From contig NC_135550.1 of assembly GCF_964340395.1 (NCBI RefSeq), positions 21,413,676 through 21,477,675 on the forward strand: a stretch of 64,000 bases of DNA. Direction: 5' to 3'. This document shows, in pieces, positions 1 to 17,473 of this stretch; positions within the stretch are counted from its first letter, which is position 1, and each line of letters begins with the position of its first letter. The stretch is from Glandiceps talaboti. Taxonomy: Eukaryota; Hemichordata; Enteropneusta; Spengelidae. The translations under genes were made by a program, and so were the position numbers. The notes under the pieces were generated by a model. The model made no database searches, had not been told where the DNA came from, and saw only the letters and a list, made by a program, of their open reading frames with translations.

Positions 1-1660
1 AATACCTTTGTCATTACACGAAATCTTTCTTTAGCTCACTTCATTTAAGCAAACGCATCGGTGTGGGTTTTTTTCCGCGGGTTATAGAGTAGTAAATGAG
101 ACAAGTGACTGTCTTGGGTTGAGAAAGGAGGACATAACTTTCTTCTTTGGCACATTGAAACCATTACGGGTACCGTAATAAACAATTCGCAAAAGCAGAT
201 GTGCTTCACACTGAATTTCCTGTAATATATACAGTGATTACGTTGATCATTTTTTAGTAATAATTTTCTCCAGCTTTATTGTCACTGAAAATTAGGAAGA
301 GTAACGATTATATCAAATTGACATAACATTTGACTGATATCAATAAACTGTAATCGGAAACTATTAAATAAAACATCATATAGCGAGAAAACAACAGTTA
401 CAGCGGGCGATCTTTTACATATGGACGTCGCAGTACAAATTTGCCATGGTGATCGACCCTGTAAAAACTATACTAGTAACTACTACTTTTCAATCCAACT
501 CCAATTGTGTTGATTTGAAAACGTGCCATGCTCAGATATTTTTTTCTTCTGAAATTGTTGTTGTTATACAGTACATGTATTTCACACTACCCTATGTTGA
601 GATGTTTCCATTTTTAATGTATGTAGACTGTCTACGTCTATATTCACAATTATTCAATACGTCACAATCACCTTACATGTATTGAACTTATATTGAGAAC
701 ATCACTCAAAAATGGGATAGTAAAAATGTGGTAAAACAGTACATCCATGGAGGGTCGATTTGGTTGTTTGTATGTTGGTTGGTGCATGTATATCTAGAAA
801 ATTCTGGGTACATTTTGATGAAATTTTGTGCAAAGATTGCTTTTGACACTAAGAGTAATTGGTTTAATTTTGGTGGAGACCCGGTCAAGATCTAGATTGT
901 AGAGAAGAGTTCAGTATTAAAAAGCTGTGGCATAATACCAGCAGTAGCCCTCGAGCTACAAGTACAACTCTTGAGGGCGCCCTCAGCATAGTGGCGGTAT
1001 GCACTTCACTGATTGTCCTGTACGGTAAGAGAAACTATGAAATCCTTTCCTTGTACAGAAATTATAGTACATATAAATCCCCATTCCAAGAAAAAAAGAA
1101 CAACAATACTACATCACAAATGTCATTATTTTATATGATTATAGACCTATCCAAACCTTTCAAAGCACACAAACAAAAAGGTTCATTGTACAGCAACAGG
1201 AAATTCAAATGTTGGAAAATTAATTTGCAGATTTGGTGTACAACAGACACTGGGCAGTGAATGAAGGAAGGACAAGATTTGGACTGTCTTATTTACAACA
1301 ATGTTTCATATACTGCTTTTCCATAGCATTTTCCCCACATTGTGCTCAAAGTGGTTGACAATGACTATGCCTGGAAAAGACCTATAGTAGCACAACATCC
1401 CTTTCTTTGTCATCAACCTCCTGAGGATCATACAATCCAGTGGAGCCTCTGTAAGCGCAATGGGTTAAATCCCTCATATAGCGTCTGAGTTGGCCATTCA
1501 ACCTTTCAACCATCATAACTCTCAATCTCTGGTAACAAGATACTGATAGAAAAAAAAAGTATTTGGCTCTTTCAATATTCTATTCTTACGTTTGATGAAT
1601 GTACATCTACAGAACAGTAAAGTAACAAGGATTTCTTGTGAAGGAATAAATGATATCTTA
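1..1660. other. Intergenic DNA and GEMIN6 3' flank
   Basis: No protein, RNA gene or recognisable element is supported here. The open frames are short, start in A+T-rich sequence and match nothing I know. The stretch next to 1660 should hold the GEMIN6 3' UTR, but I see no perfect AATAAA on the minus strand. A small palindromic patch at about 947-985 has arms CCCTCGAG/CTTGAGGG and a 12-bp perfect palindrome at 973-984. Confidence 0.6.
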
Positions 1661-2611
1661 TTAGGTGCATAATGAGCCTGGTTTAGATCTTATCAGTGCT
1701 TGTATACGTCCAAGTATAATTTCATTGGTGCTGACACAGTTTTCAGGTTTGTATGGTGGTTCAATGTACAACGCTTCAGACACTGTCAATAATTCTTCAT
1801 TACTTCCTGATTCACTGACTGGAATTCTATTCTTTTCAAGCCATTCTTTCAATTCAGTTTTTCTTCTTATAAGTTCTTCCTCTGTGTATGTAATATGAGA
1901 GTTTCTTGAAAACAGCTGATCAAGTTGTTGACGATGTGTTTCTATTTCTTCATTTAGAAGCCTAACTGAACTGATTGCATGACCCAAAATCACTTCAGCC
2001 GTAGCACATCCACTGTCTGTGAACTGGACCAATACTATACTGAAATGAACATTGCAAGTCCACAGATTGTTATGAGGTAAAAAGCAATGACTACATGCTT
2101 AACGAGCATGCGTAACAAAGTAATACCATCTTAAAAGATGGACAGTTGAATTTGTATTTCATGGAAAAGTATCACCGAATGATTGAGTGGCCCCTGTCAT
2201 CAAGCGACACCAATTAAAAAAAATAAAATCACTTTGATGCTTTCGTATACGTTGTGGTGAATATAAAACAGTTCCTAAATATGACACAATTGGCAAAATA
2301 TAAATAATATTGAAATAAAAAAATATAATTATCACTCATTTAAGATAAAAGCACAGTTTACATTTACTAGGAGAAGGTCCACTGAAGACCGGGGGGGGGG
2401 GGGGTACAACTTTTACATTTGCTAAAACAGTGTACATGGTATAGTGTATTTACCTCTGCGATACGGGATCTATCGTTTGTACCCACCCAACATGTAATTT
2501 ACCATCTACACTTTCAACCTGAATCTGCTTGTATACTAACGAAAACCATTCTGCTGGAGTTGTGTGTCCGGACAGCAACGACGGCCTCGCGTCTTCAATG
2601 GTGGCAGACAT
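1661..2611 (-). CDS. GEMIN6: Gemin6 (SMN complex subunit)
   Basis: Two coding exons, 2454-2611 and 1661-2039, join in frame (donor GTAAAT, acceptor TTTCAG) to give 178 aa; human Gemin6 is 167 aa. Gemin6 pairs with Gemin7 through Sm-like folds and helps the SMN complex load Sm proteins onto snRNAs. The N-terminal half (about residues 15-90) is the Sm-like fold, with GWVQTIDPVSQSIVLVQF across the splice junction, closely resembling human GWVLTTDPVSANIVLVNF. The C-terminal half has the family signature ELKEWLEKNRIPVSE and then IEPPYKPENC and NEIILGRIQALI, matching human IDPPYGPENC and NEIILSRVQDLI. The start is the first in-frame ATG (context AACATGT), ending an exon next to the divergent ANGEL promoter. 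No breaks are seen. The identification rests on recalled sequence and is strong. Confidence 0.95.
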
Positions 2612-2699
2612 GTTGAATTACGCCACCTACGTCAAGTTTGTTCAACGGGTTTAAAGGTCAGAGCATTATGGCTGCATCGTTTTGAAGCGAAGCTCGAAG
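2612..2699. promoter_or_regulatory. Bidirectional promoter GEMIN6/ANGEL with candidate untranslated ANGEL exon 1
   Basis: The GEMIN6 start codon (-) is followed within about 60 bp by what looks like the first, untranslated exon of the plus-strand ANGEL gene. It ends in a good donor, CGAAG|GTATGT, at 2699/2700. That exon would contain a five-codon upstream ORF (MAASF, 2668-2685). I see no TATA box. The shared head-to-head spacing is seen in the sequence; promoter activity and the exon are inferred. Confidence 0.5.
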
Positions 2700-3403
2700 G
2701 TATGTTACTCGAGTAAATTATTCTTTCCTGCCTTCAAGAGATGCCTATACTCACAGTTTGCTGTATAAATTACTTGCTTACGACACAAAGACAGCTATTA
2801 TATTTATAAATGTTAAGTCAATGACAATTTGTTTTACAACATTTAAACATGTTGTTCAAATTCAAGTTTTCCGCTTTCCCATTCGTACGACGTGACTGTA
2901 TGAGCGATATAAACATAGTGACATTCTCTAGCAGTGTGAGTACAGTGTTTGGGCATTTGATACAGAAACCATAGGTAGAGTCCAAGTGTTGAAATAACTT
3001 AGTACCAAAAGGTTGAATGATTGATAATGAATTGTTTTTGATTATTTGCTTACAGTGAACAAGGAGAAGTGCAACATCCATAGATGTGCAAAGACCACAG
3101 GGCAAAGCTCAGCTTGACTGTGAGCATGTGTTAGACCTTCTCTATGCAATCGTAATGTTTGAATGATAGTACTGTGATATTTACTGTTACTCAAGGCAGC
3201 CATCCTATACAGTGAACTTATCCACAAACCCCTACATGTACATGTAGTTTGCCATCACCTACAACTGCAGTGACTGATTGGATGGGATTGGATAAATTCT
3301 TCATTCTAGCTCTACTTATTTGGATTTGATGAATTGATCAACTGATACTGTATAGATACATGGAAAATTACACCAGACTTGTGAGAGTTCTCAACGCAAC
3401 TCT
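2700..3403 (+). other. Candidate ANGEL 5' intron and 5' UTR
   Basis: There is no independent gene. Acceptor-like sites lie at 3053 (TGCTTACAG) and 3271 (CAACTGCAG), either of which could splice the untranslated exon ending at 2699 to the coding exon. An in-frame stop near 3355 means the reading frame of the next exon cannot extend further upstream without splicing. Confidence 0.4.
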
Positions 3404-8693
<5,290 letters not shown>

Positions 8694-8785
8694 TATAGTT
8701 GACAACTATAATCATTGAAAGTGAAGAGTACCAGGGGAAATGAATGTCAAGGCACAGGTGAAGCTTTTGCTGACTAAAGTAAAGA

Positions 8786-8791
8786 AATAAA
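8786..8791 (+). terminator. ANGEL poly(A) signal
   Basis: A perfect AATAAA lies 93 nt after the stop codon, in the expected orientation. Use of this site is inferred. Confidence 0.55.
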
Positions 8792-11700
8792 GGTGAACTG
8801 GGTGACCCAGGTGTATAAGTCCAAAATGTCGTGATACAGATTAAAGTTGTCCTCACCAAAGAAACTGATGAACAGCTTTGGTCGAGATACAACAGAGTAC
8901 ATCAACTGAGTCGGTTAGCAGCCACAGTGAGGATTGTTATTCTGTTTTGGTGAACTTAGGTAGCCTTGAGGTGACTTTACACAGACAGTGGGATGTAGAG
9001 GATTGCATATGTATCTTACTTGTATAATCCAACCTGCCAAGTACTAGTATTTATCACACCTTTGACCACAAAATAATCCCATTTGTTCTCTTCAGTATTA
9101 TCTAGCAATTTATGACAGTTCTTGTTTTTCTGTGAAGTATTTTGCCACGTTTCAGCCGCCTTGAATGCATGAATGAATGAAGCATTTCTTATTAATAATT
9201 TTGAAGCAAAATGTTATGTTTAAATGTATAAATTATTACAAAATATGAGTTTGATCATATTTCTCATCAGAGTTAGGTACTAGAGTGGTTGTAGGCCTTG
9301 TATACTTTATGCTCTTTTTGCAAGCAGACACACAATCTGCTATATGCCTCATATACCAACTGACACATTATCCCCCCCCCCCCAAAAAAAAAAAAAAAAA
9401 AAAAAATATCTATTCTGAATAATGCCTGCCAAAAATTTGAAAGTCTGACCTTAGCTAATGTATTTGTGCATTTCCGTCAATCAGTGTCACTTGTGATTCA
9501 GGTATTACATGTAAGTTAGTTTTCTCAATCTCAGACTAGAACTAAATACATGAATGCATCCCTGGGTAGTGAAGTATCATTATCACAAAGAACCCATAAA
9601 TACTGCCATGATGTAGATGATCATGTACCTTAGTCCTAGAATTATACATCTGACAGATCTGTTCAACTTTTATAGGTTGAATGTGTTCAGTACTAGAATA
9701 GAGGGGTCAAAAATGATATGCATAAAGTGTCCCAAAGCGGTGGTGCTGCTGACAATGAATGGGTGTCAGTTAGATGAGGCAGCAAGGGTCTCAGAATGAG
9801 ACTAGTACATTCTTGTTAAGTGAAATCACTTGAAAGAAATGGAAGTAGGATGAGATTTCATAGAAGATGTTTAAAAGTCAGATTAAACTAACCATTGTGA
9901 ATTGAATTGAATTGTTAGTTGCTGAAGTACTATAAATGGATTTATTTGTTTAAACAAAAAAATTGGTTGAATGGCAATTTAGGACATGTACTCAGGCAGA
10001 CAGTGTAAGGGGGAAATTGACACTTCTTGTAAATAACCCATCCTGTGGGCCTGCAATATTCAGTGCTACTGTTGTTGACATCTTTGACAAGAGCTGAATA
10101 CAGAAATATGACAACTTGTACAATAATGTTAGCAGGACTTATTTTCACAGAAAGCTCTTGCATTGTCAATCGTTTGCAGTGAACTAATAAAACCTTCACA
10201 CTCATAACTATTGAAATAGTAAAGATTCAAGTTATGTTTAGCTTCCGAAGGAGGGGGGGGGGGGCGTTACAAAATACTGGGTACCTGTAAGCCATTTGTA
10301 TTTTGGCTGTCATCATTAGTTAAAGATTCCTTGGCAGAATTATATAGAGTCCTAGATTCTATCAGTAATCAGACAATGCTGAGACCTAGTTATCTTTGAG
10401 TGAAAATTTTGTTTTTCTTTATATGCTAAGGATTTGATTGAAAGTTAGGCAAATTGGCTTTCTTTATGCTATCTGAATTTCATGGTACTCAAAACGCATG
10501 TTATATTATCTCTGCCCTCTGCCACATACCATCAGTCATGTACATAGATAACATCAATTATGGGTTTGCTATAAGTGAAATTATGATTTATTCCATATTG
10601 ATACATAGCATGAGTCATGAATGTCTGTGGTGTACCATAAGGCACTGCCACTCGTTGTACGAGTGTGGCAGAGTTACAGATCCAGCTAAAACTGTTCTTA
10701 TCAAATCATGAAGAAATGTAATTCTTGTCTCCCTACTTCTACTTCCAACATGCTGTGTCGTGTTATTGTTTACTCTCCCAGTTTGTAACAAGTTCCCCTA
10801 GTAAATGTTTGCCTGTCACTGCTTATGTCAAGCCCTAATGCAATATGTACCGTATAAATTGTACAACTGAATTCCTGTCGTGGTAATTTGTATCATTATC
10901 TGAACTTCTCTATAAAACGGTGTAGTATTGATAACTCTGCAAGTCTTGTGATTGTAGTCTGTGCCGGATGTTTGGGGGCGCTATTCCAAATGCTGTGCAC
11001 ATGTTGTTCATTCCCAGCTCTGTTCATTCCTAGATCTTCCAAGATCCTGGCAAGTGTGTAGCATATTCCGCTACTCTGCAAGCGTGGAAGATTTTCTCGA
11101 ACCCCGTCAGCATTTCAAAAAGTTTACAGGGACCTATAACCGCCATTTATTACAGGACTATTTACTAATACTCGACACTAACCTTGGTGTAGTCGAAAGT
11201 ATCACGGTGATACTTCAATGGTGTAGTTATTCAAAGGTGCATAGTAAGGTTATCGAAACTTTGTCTCGTGCTGGAATTAAGGATCCTAGGAGTGAAAGGT
11301 AGGAGAGACGGGTGTTTGAAGTGCCTGTACCTTCAAAGTAAGTAAGTATGTGTGTCATTTCAAGAGATGCACTAACAAACGGATGAGAATGAAAAAAGAA
11401 GGCTTTCATGTAAAATGTAAGGCAAACAACCGTATAAAAATGTGATCGCTGTAGCACGTAGTGCATATATACGACATTCATTTATATAAACTTGTTGTGA
11501 GACGTTGGAACCGTGTAAAAGCCGACTGTGAGAGACACCTCACAGGCTTGGTGTGTATAACTACCACGACTTCCTTCATAAAGGACCTCTTTCTAAAGCG
11601 AAATACTGTACTGTACTGTGCTGTATTTAAACATATCCAACTTACGGTGCCAACATTTATTGCACGGTTTCAGTTAACGGCTAAAGTAAAGTTTAACATA

Positions 11701-12493
11701 ATGATGTGATGTTTCAGAAAGCAAATACGATCTGAGTCAGAGAAAAATGATTATAATATCTTAATATATATGATATCCACATTTCCGGAATATCAATAAT
11801 ATTCATTTACCCATATCCACACCCATATCCAGTGGTTAAGTAGAGATAACACAGAAACACGGTTCATTTCATGGAAATTGTTTTATTTTATTGTTGGGGT
11901 TTTGTTCATATGTTTTGATAGTTTCAAGTGATAGTACATTCGATTGTATATACAATAACACAGTGAAAGACTTCAATAAACTACCCTGCATAAAACTCTC
12001 CTGTGAAGAATTAACATTCACCGTGTACTATGGCAGTGGTAGATTTAAACGATGGTCCAATTGTTGGTTTGTGTATATACACGAATAGTGAAAGACTTAG
12101 AATAGGCTACCCTGCCCATAATTGAAAACAATGTGCATTTGCCGTGATGCAATATCTGACGTTGACTTTGATTCCTTGAACGTGTATCTGCACTATGCAC
12201 TTTAAAAAACAAAACTCCTATGCCAGACTTAACATTTCTATTCTACAAGCACTAATACCCAACGCATTTTTATTGCTAATTTATGTGACCATGTTTATTT
12301 CAGGGATGTCAGCGGTTACCCACAGATAGTGTATATTTCAGTTCACACAGTAGAGAAGTTCAGTATACAGGCAGAAATGAGCACACTTTTCAAAACGGAG
12401 TTTAGAATTTATTCATTTATTCGTTCATCCAATACCCCTACACCAAATATGTGTATGAGAGTTTGTTGTTACTATGGAAACATCAATCACACT
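8792..12493. other. Intergenic region between ANGEL and creatine kinase 3' ends
   Basis: This is a tail-to-tail gap. It holds a C/A homopolymer pair at about 9371-9406, a poly(G) run at about 10251-10264 and A+T-rich sequence. The 113-codon frame at 10961-11302 has no recognisable domain and overlaps a minus-strand frame, so I do not call it. The right edge carries several minus-strand AATAAA sites that fit the creatine kinase 3' UTR (12408-12413, 12416-12421 and near 12292). Confidence 0.6.
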
Positions 12494-15302
12494 TTATTTA
12501 GGAATGAGGTCGTCGATGGACTTTCCTTGTTCTAATCTCTTTTCCATGTCAATGAGCAGATTGACTCCATCAACCACACACTGTACCTGGCTCACTTCTG
12601 AGGAACCCAAACGATCGGCGTTGGAGATATCGAAGATGCCTCCCTCAGCGGCAGTGTCAACACCACCTGTGATTCAAATGTTAAAACGATCTTGTTAAGC
12701 ATAAGTTGATCATCAATGTTATGTCGATATGGATGCATTTACTTACTCCAAAAGAAAGTTTCTACAAAGAATGTGACATGAGGTTAATTGAGGTCACACA
12801 AGACTAGCATAGCTATTTTCTGACGCCCCGCGGTTGCACATTTCCCCCTGGATATATATACCTGTTACATGTATTACAATGTAAGCGTATGTATATTTGC
12901 TAATTCGTTGTTTGTTTGTTTGTTGTTGTTGTTTTTTTTTTTTGGGGGGGGGTAATTTTGGAGTAATTTTGCTAATGAATAGTTTTATTCGTTGTACATT
13001 TGTATTTTGTTCTTGTCTAGTTCTGATCTTTATTGTCGGGACCCTGTTTTCAAGAGAAGGTAGTTTGTGGTGATAAACTTAACTACGTACCTGTACCACG
13101 CTTCTGTAGCTTCATCTTAGTCAGGACTTCTTCAAACTTGGCATGTTTGCTGACAAGTGGAATCTTAACGTGTACACCACCACGTAGACCAGTACCAAGG
13201 TTAGATGGGCAAGTCAGAACAAAGCCGAGATGTTCGTTCCACATAAAGGTGTGGCCATCGGCTTTCATCAGTTTTTCGACCTGAAACAAGACACATGAAC
13301 TTAGAATGAAAGTGTTCGTGGGAATTTACTATCAATTCCATATACCCTGTAGTCAATTCGCAATAACCACAATTGATGAAATCGATCGTGACTTAACGTT
13401 TTATCGAATTCTGTGCATCCTTCTTCATTATGAGATTAACTAAGAAATTAACTGAACAAGTCTGCGTGACTGAGACAGCATATATTACCCCAGCTGTGTT
13501 GTCGACGCTGAAGCGCCCTGTCACGAGGTTTGTATTTAGATTGTTGTTTTTGTTGTTTTGTTTGTTGTTGTTTTACATTACTATATATGACAACATAATA
13601 TCATGTGCAATCTACGATTTAAAAAATACATTGTTATAATCATATAAACGAATCATTATCATGATAGAATAATTCTACTATATTAGTCAATAGTCCTAAT
13701 GAACGTGTACATATTGCAATTGGTGGTCTATCACGGACCAACCTTGCCATTTCCCAGTGAGCTCTAGATATAGACTCTTTCACAGTCCTCGCTAAAAGGG
13801 CTTTTTGTATATATGTACCGATATCTACTATATAATTGTACTGTGGGCCCTCATCGACTACCTACCGGTAGGGCAAATCATTTGTTGACGTGTTACTGCA
13901 AATTCTCGGGGCGTCGCAATAAGACGGAGTCACAGTAACATGTCAACAAAATGATTAGCCATATGTAGTGGATGAGGGCCCACATTACAAGGATATTCTC
14001 GTACAATTATTCGGTAGACATTGGTACATACAAAACAGGTGATAGCGATGCTCCCGAGAGCTGATGAGAGATTCTACTCTAGATATATATATATAACAAT
14101 CATCAACGAAAGCGGGTTTTGGTTTTGAATAATAAATAAAGCACCATTTGTAGGTTCGTACAAATGTCTTAGACCCCACCCCCCACCCCCCGTCTGCTGG
14201 TTAACGTAATTACTCATCCATTACCTCCAAGCCATGTATATGAATCATTGGAGGAAATGAACTGGTTTTTCCTTTATTTCTACAACTTCAATTATAGTTT
14301 TCCTGTTTGAGCGACCTTCTAGTAGACATATTAAACAAGGAAAAGACAATCGCAATATGTATTTAATTCTTTTCCTTCTCTGTGTTACATGTAACAATGT
14401 AATGTGAAAACGCTGACAAAATTTTAAGTGAAAATTTTCTTGTTTATGTCTGTAGATGGTATGTATTTCAGACCACTGTAGTGCTCTGAGTATGTATGGA
14501 GTTCGGGCAATCGTTCTCGCTCGGGCAATCACCATCATGTTGGGATATATGGTGAGGGGGCATTACGGGGGTCATATCGGCGAAAAAATATGTCGACTTA
14601 GACAACTAACACAAATTGTACTGTATTGTTTGTTTGTTTGTTTGTTTGTTTGTTTGTTTGTTTGTTTGAGGTGTCGATAACTGGCAATAGATATATAGTC
14701 AAGTCTAGACCGACTCACCTCGTTCAAACCACGGCAGAATCGAGTGAATACTTCCTTCATGTTGCCACCTTTTTGCATAGAAATAACACGTGTGTGATCC
14801 TCTTCGTTGATCCAGATGAGGAAAGTCTTGTTGTCGTTGTGCCTGGCAACAATGGGTATGGAGAGAGAAAATATCAATGAATGGCAAAATTATGACTTCA
14901 TACATGTGCACAATATTGGAACAATGAAGGCCGTGAAAATAGAAATTTCGTATCATATAATACGAGTGTAGTTGCTGCTTATAAAACATACAAGACTGAG
15001 AATGAGTATATTTTAGCGTTATCATCTGTAAACTAATGTACACTTCTTCTTCTTTTTTTTTGCATTTTGCTATTTCATTGCTCATGTACTTACATACAAT
15101 GGTCATGTCAAGTTATGTCATCTATCAGACCACAGACAGTGGAGAAGTGTCTTCTCCGCTATATATGATCAGACTAGTTAGAGACATTTATTATCAGATC
15201 TGTCATGACTTGTCAATAGATGGTTCGTCCGTTTCCACTCCTAACGCAAGAGATGCCCGCCCCCTAAAATTGTGGTAGCCGTGGTATTCGTCTGATATAC
15301 AA

Positions 15303-15371
<69 letters not shown>

Positions 15372-15786
15372 ACATCATCATTGGTCATTCATCTATCTGT
15401 TTTGACATACGCGACACACATGCCCTCAAAGGTACCCCGGGAACTTGATGGTTAACTCACCAGATTCCACGACCATCGGGCCAGTCACGGGCCATTCCAG
15501 AAGCAGTCAGTAATGGTGACACGGGTTTGTCAAATAAGAAGTGATCAGCAATGAGTTTTTCTTGATCTTCATCGGTCATTCCCATCAATGGGTAATACTT
15601 GCCTTTCAGGTCGCCAGTCAGACCATTCAGAGCTATGAGGGAAATGACAAATGAGAAAATTATGTCTTTAATTTACTGTTCTCAGATCAGATGCTGATCG
15701 ACTATGAAATACAAGCCATAGCACCAGATTGATCCCTTTATGAGTGAGAAAGGGAGAGAGAGCGAGAGCGAGCGAGCGAGCGAGCG

Positions 15787-15835
<49 letters not shown>

Positions 15836-15847
15836 AGAGAAGAGCAA

Positions 15848-15911
<64 letters not shown>

Positions 15912-17456
15912 ACACACACATGTAGACAGACTGACAGATGGATATATATAGCTAAGTAGATAGACAGACAGACAGGTATACAAGTTTTGCTTGTTTTGAG
16001 ATGGTGTTTTCACTCAAATGTATCATCTTGCGAGTCATTATGTTACATGTAATGTAATGTAATCGCGGTATTATCTTCTCAAATAGCACACGATGATGTC
16101 AGATGTCTTTTTGCAGTAGACGTACGTACGTTGTCGTCTATCAAACACTTCTTATCACTTTTTTTCGACTTCTTTAAACTCTGTTCACTCGAGATATCAA
16201 GAAAACTTACCCTTGACACAAACTTTTTCAATGGCACGTCGTTCGCCTCTGGTGTTGAATGGTGGCAGGGTGTACCCACGGATGCTTCTACCAGTACGAA
16301 CACGGGAGCTAAGTACATATTTCTCGTCGAAATTGCCACCTTTCAAGTTGTCTGGGTTTAAGTCAGTCTTGTGTTTGTCTAGAAGGAAATCAATCAAACA
16401 GTTGGGATATTTAAACTGAGTTGGACAGAAAATGGTACACGACGCTGACATGTGTTTCGCACTCAGGTTTCGACATCAATTTATTGTCTTTTAACGTCGA
16501 TGGTGAAACATACTTTAATGCGAAACCTGGCCGGACGGTATAGCCGTTTTTGTAACCATTTATACGTACATTTGCAGATGTACATGAACATGATATTGAA
16601 CAACACGCCAAGGTCTGTACTAGAATTGAACTGGAACAGCACAAGTCAGTAATCTACACAGTGTGACCACAGAGGGAACACACGTATGTTGTGAGGCGTG
16701 GAAGATATTTACTCACCCGTCTTCTTGTATCCATTGTGTCTGACTTCGATGACAGGGTCGAAGATGTCAGCAAACACATCATAACATTCCTCATCACCAG
16801 CAACCATGCCAACAGTCATGATGAAGGGATGACCTACAGATAAATTCGGAGAGAAATACATGATTTATTTAAAAGATATGTGATAATCTTGGTTAATATA
16901 TAGATTGGAGGTAACTATCAACGAATATTACACGTTGCTATCATGTACCATGACACTAGTACTACATATGCGCAATAGTCATTTTCATTTAAAATTACCG
17001 ATTCAAGTCAAATACCGAGTCTGGTTGTTGTATTCATTCTTGTTGATTAACAATAAGTTACGCCAATCCCCATCAATCCAAGACACCGAAACACATACAC
17101 GACGGCATAGGTGAGTTCAATGAACTTAATTTGATTAGCACACAACGTGTAGCACTGTATATAGTACAGCTATCAACGTTTGATAATGAAAAAAAACCCC
17201 ACAATTTACTCTTCTGACATGTGATAAAAATTAATTCGTCAGTTGATTAGTTGGTGAATTTTCCAATGACCACTGTACCTGGATTGTCCACGCCAGTTTG
17301 AATAGCCTGGTCCAAAGTGTAGCCACTGGGGGTGATCTTATCCCTCAGTTTGGCGTAGATTTCTGGAGTCATGCATTTCGCCATGTGGTTGTTGTGTTTT
17401 GAGAAGTCAGGATAGTCATCCTCTGGCTTGTACTTCTTTTGATTCAAGTTGGCCAT
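12494..17456 (-). CDS. CKB: Creatine kinase, cytoplasmic type
   Basis: Seven coding exons (17279-17456, 16717-16833, 16211-16378, 15461-15632, 14719-14842, 13091-13280, 12494-12666) join in frame to 373 aa; human CKB is 381 aa. The enzyme reversibly transfers phosphate between ATP and creatine in the cytosol. The N-domain has [17 protein letters not shown] and [17 protein letters not shown]. The catalytic domain has [54 protein letters not shown], the reactive-cysteine motif [12 protein letters not shown], and [20 protein letters not shown]. There is no mitochondrial presequence and the [12 protein letters not shown] loop is of cytosolic type, so it is neither the mitochondrial form nor the three-domain flagellar form. 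Arginine kinase is excluded by the GVDTAA and NADRLG segments. The start ATG follows a 17-nt leader after acceptor TTTTTAG (17473), implying an untranslated first exon upstream that I could not place. The stop codon overlaps an AATAAA (12493-12498). Confidence 0.97.
12667..13090 (-). other. Creatine kinase last intron
   Basis: GT-AG intron between the GTGG-encoding junction and the last exon. It contains a (TTTG/TTG)-rich and poly(T)/poly(G) patch at about 12906-12952. Nothing else is seen. Confidence 0.6.
13842..13984. mobile_element. ~143-bp MITE with near-complete inverted repeats
   Basis: Left end TGTGGGCCCTCATCGACTAC and right end GTAGTGGATGAGGGCCCACA are inverted copies. The match continues for about 57 bp through the AATCATTTTGTTGAC / GTCAACAAAATGATT region and a GTTACTG / CAGTAAC block. 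The central non-palindromic part is only about 30 bp. It encodes nothing and sits in a creatine kinase intron. A clear target-site duplication is not evident. Confidence 0.75.
14627..14668. repeat. (TTTG)n microsatellite
   Basis: About ten TTTG units in a creatine kinase intron. Confidence 0.9.
14843..15460 (-). other. Creatine kinase intron with (GT)n
   Basis: Nothing beyond the (GT)n array at 15305-15369 and A+T-rich sequence. Confidence 0.6.
15305..15369. repeat. (GT)n microsatellite, ~65 bp
   Basis: A pure GT dinucleotide run with Z-DNA-forming potential in a creatine kinase intron. Confidence 0.95.
15633..16210 (-). other. Creatine kinase intron with compound microsatellite
   Basis: Apart from the compound (GA)n-(TA)n tract at 15751-15908, only A+T-rich sequence and short GATA/GACA-like runs at 15938-15976 are visible. 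Confidence 0.6.
15751..15908. repeat. Compound (GA)n / (GAGC)n then (TA)n microsatellite
   Basis: About 90 bp of almost pure purine (GA and GAGC units) is followed after AGAGCAAG by about 60 bp of TA. The polypurine part is of the type that can form triplex DNA. The overlapping open frames here, Arg/Glu-rich on one strand and Ser/Leu-rich on the other, are artefacts of the repeat. Confidence 0.95.
16379..16716 (-). other. Creatine kinase intron
   Basis: No element or exon seen. GT-AG boundaries: GTGAGT after the KKT codon and TTCTAG before DKHKTD. Confidence 0.6.
16834..17278 (-). other. Creatine kinase first coding intron
   Basis: GTACAG donor after the GVDNPG codons and TCTGTAG acceptor before GHPFIM. 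No element recognised. Confidence 0.6.
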
Positions 17457-17473
17457 CTTGCGAGCTATACGTC

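Larger units (their letters stand above)
13281..14718 (-). other. Creatine kinase intron with a small MITE
   Basis: Intron between the exons ending at LNE and beginning VEKLM. It holds the terminal-inverted-repeat element at 13842-13984 and a (TTTG)n run at 14627-14668. No exon was found. Confidence 0.6.

Noticed and set aside
10961-11302. 113-codon plus-strand frame between ANGEL and creatine kinase
   Set aside because: No recognisable domain or splice partner; overlapped by minus-strand frames of similar length.
15668-16013. Overlapping open frames of Tyr/Ile, Ser/Leu and Arg/Glu repeats
   Set aside because: They are produced entirely by the (GA)n and (TA)n microsatellites.
12494-17456. 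Arginine kinase identity for the phosphagen kinase
   Set aside because: The [16 protein letters not shown] and [12 protein letters not shown] segments are creatine kinase type, and arginine kinases differ there.
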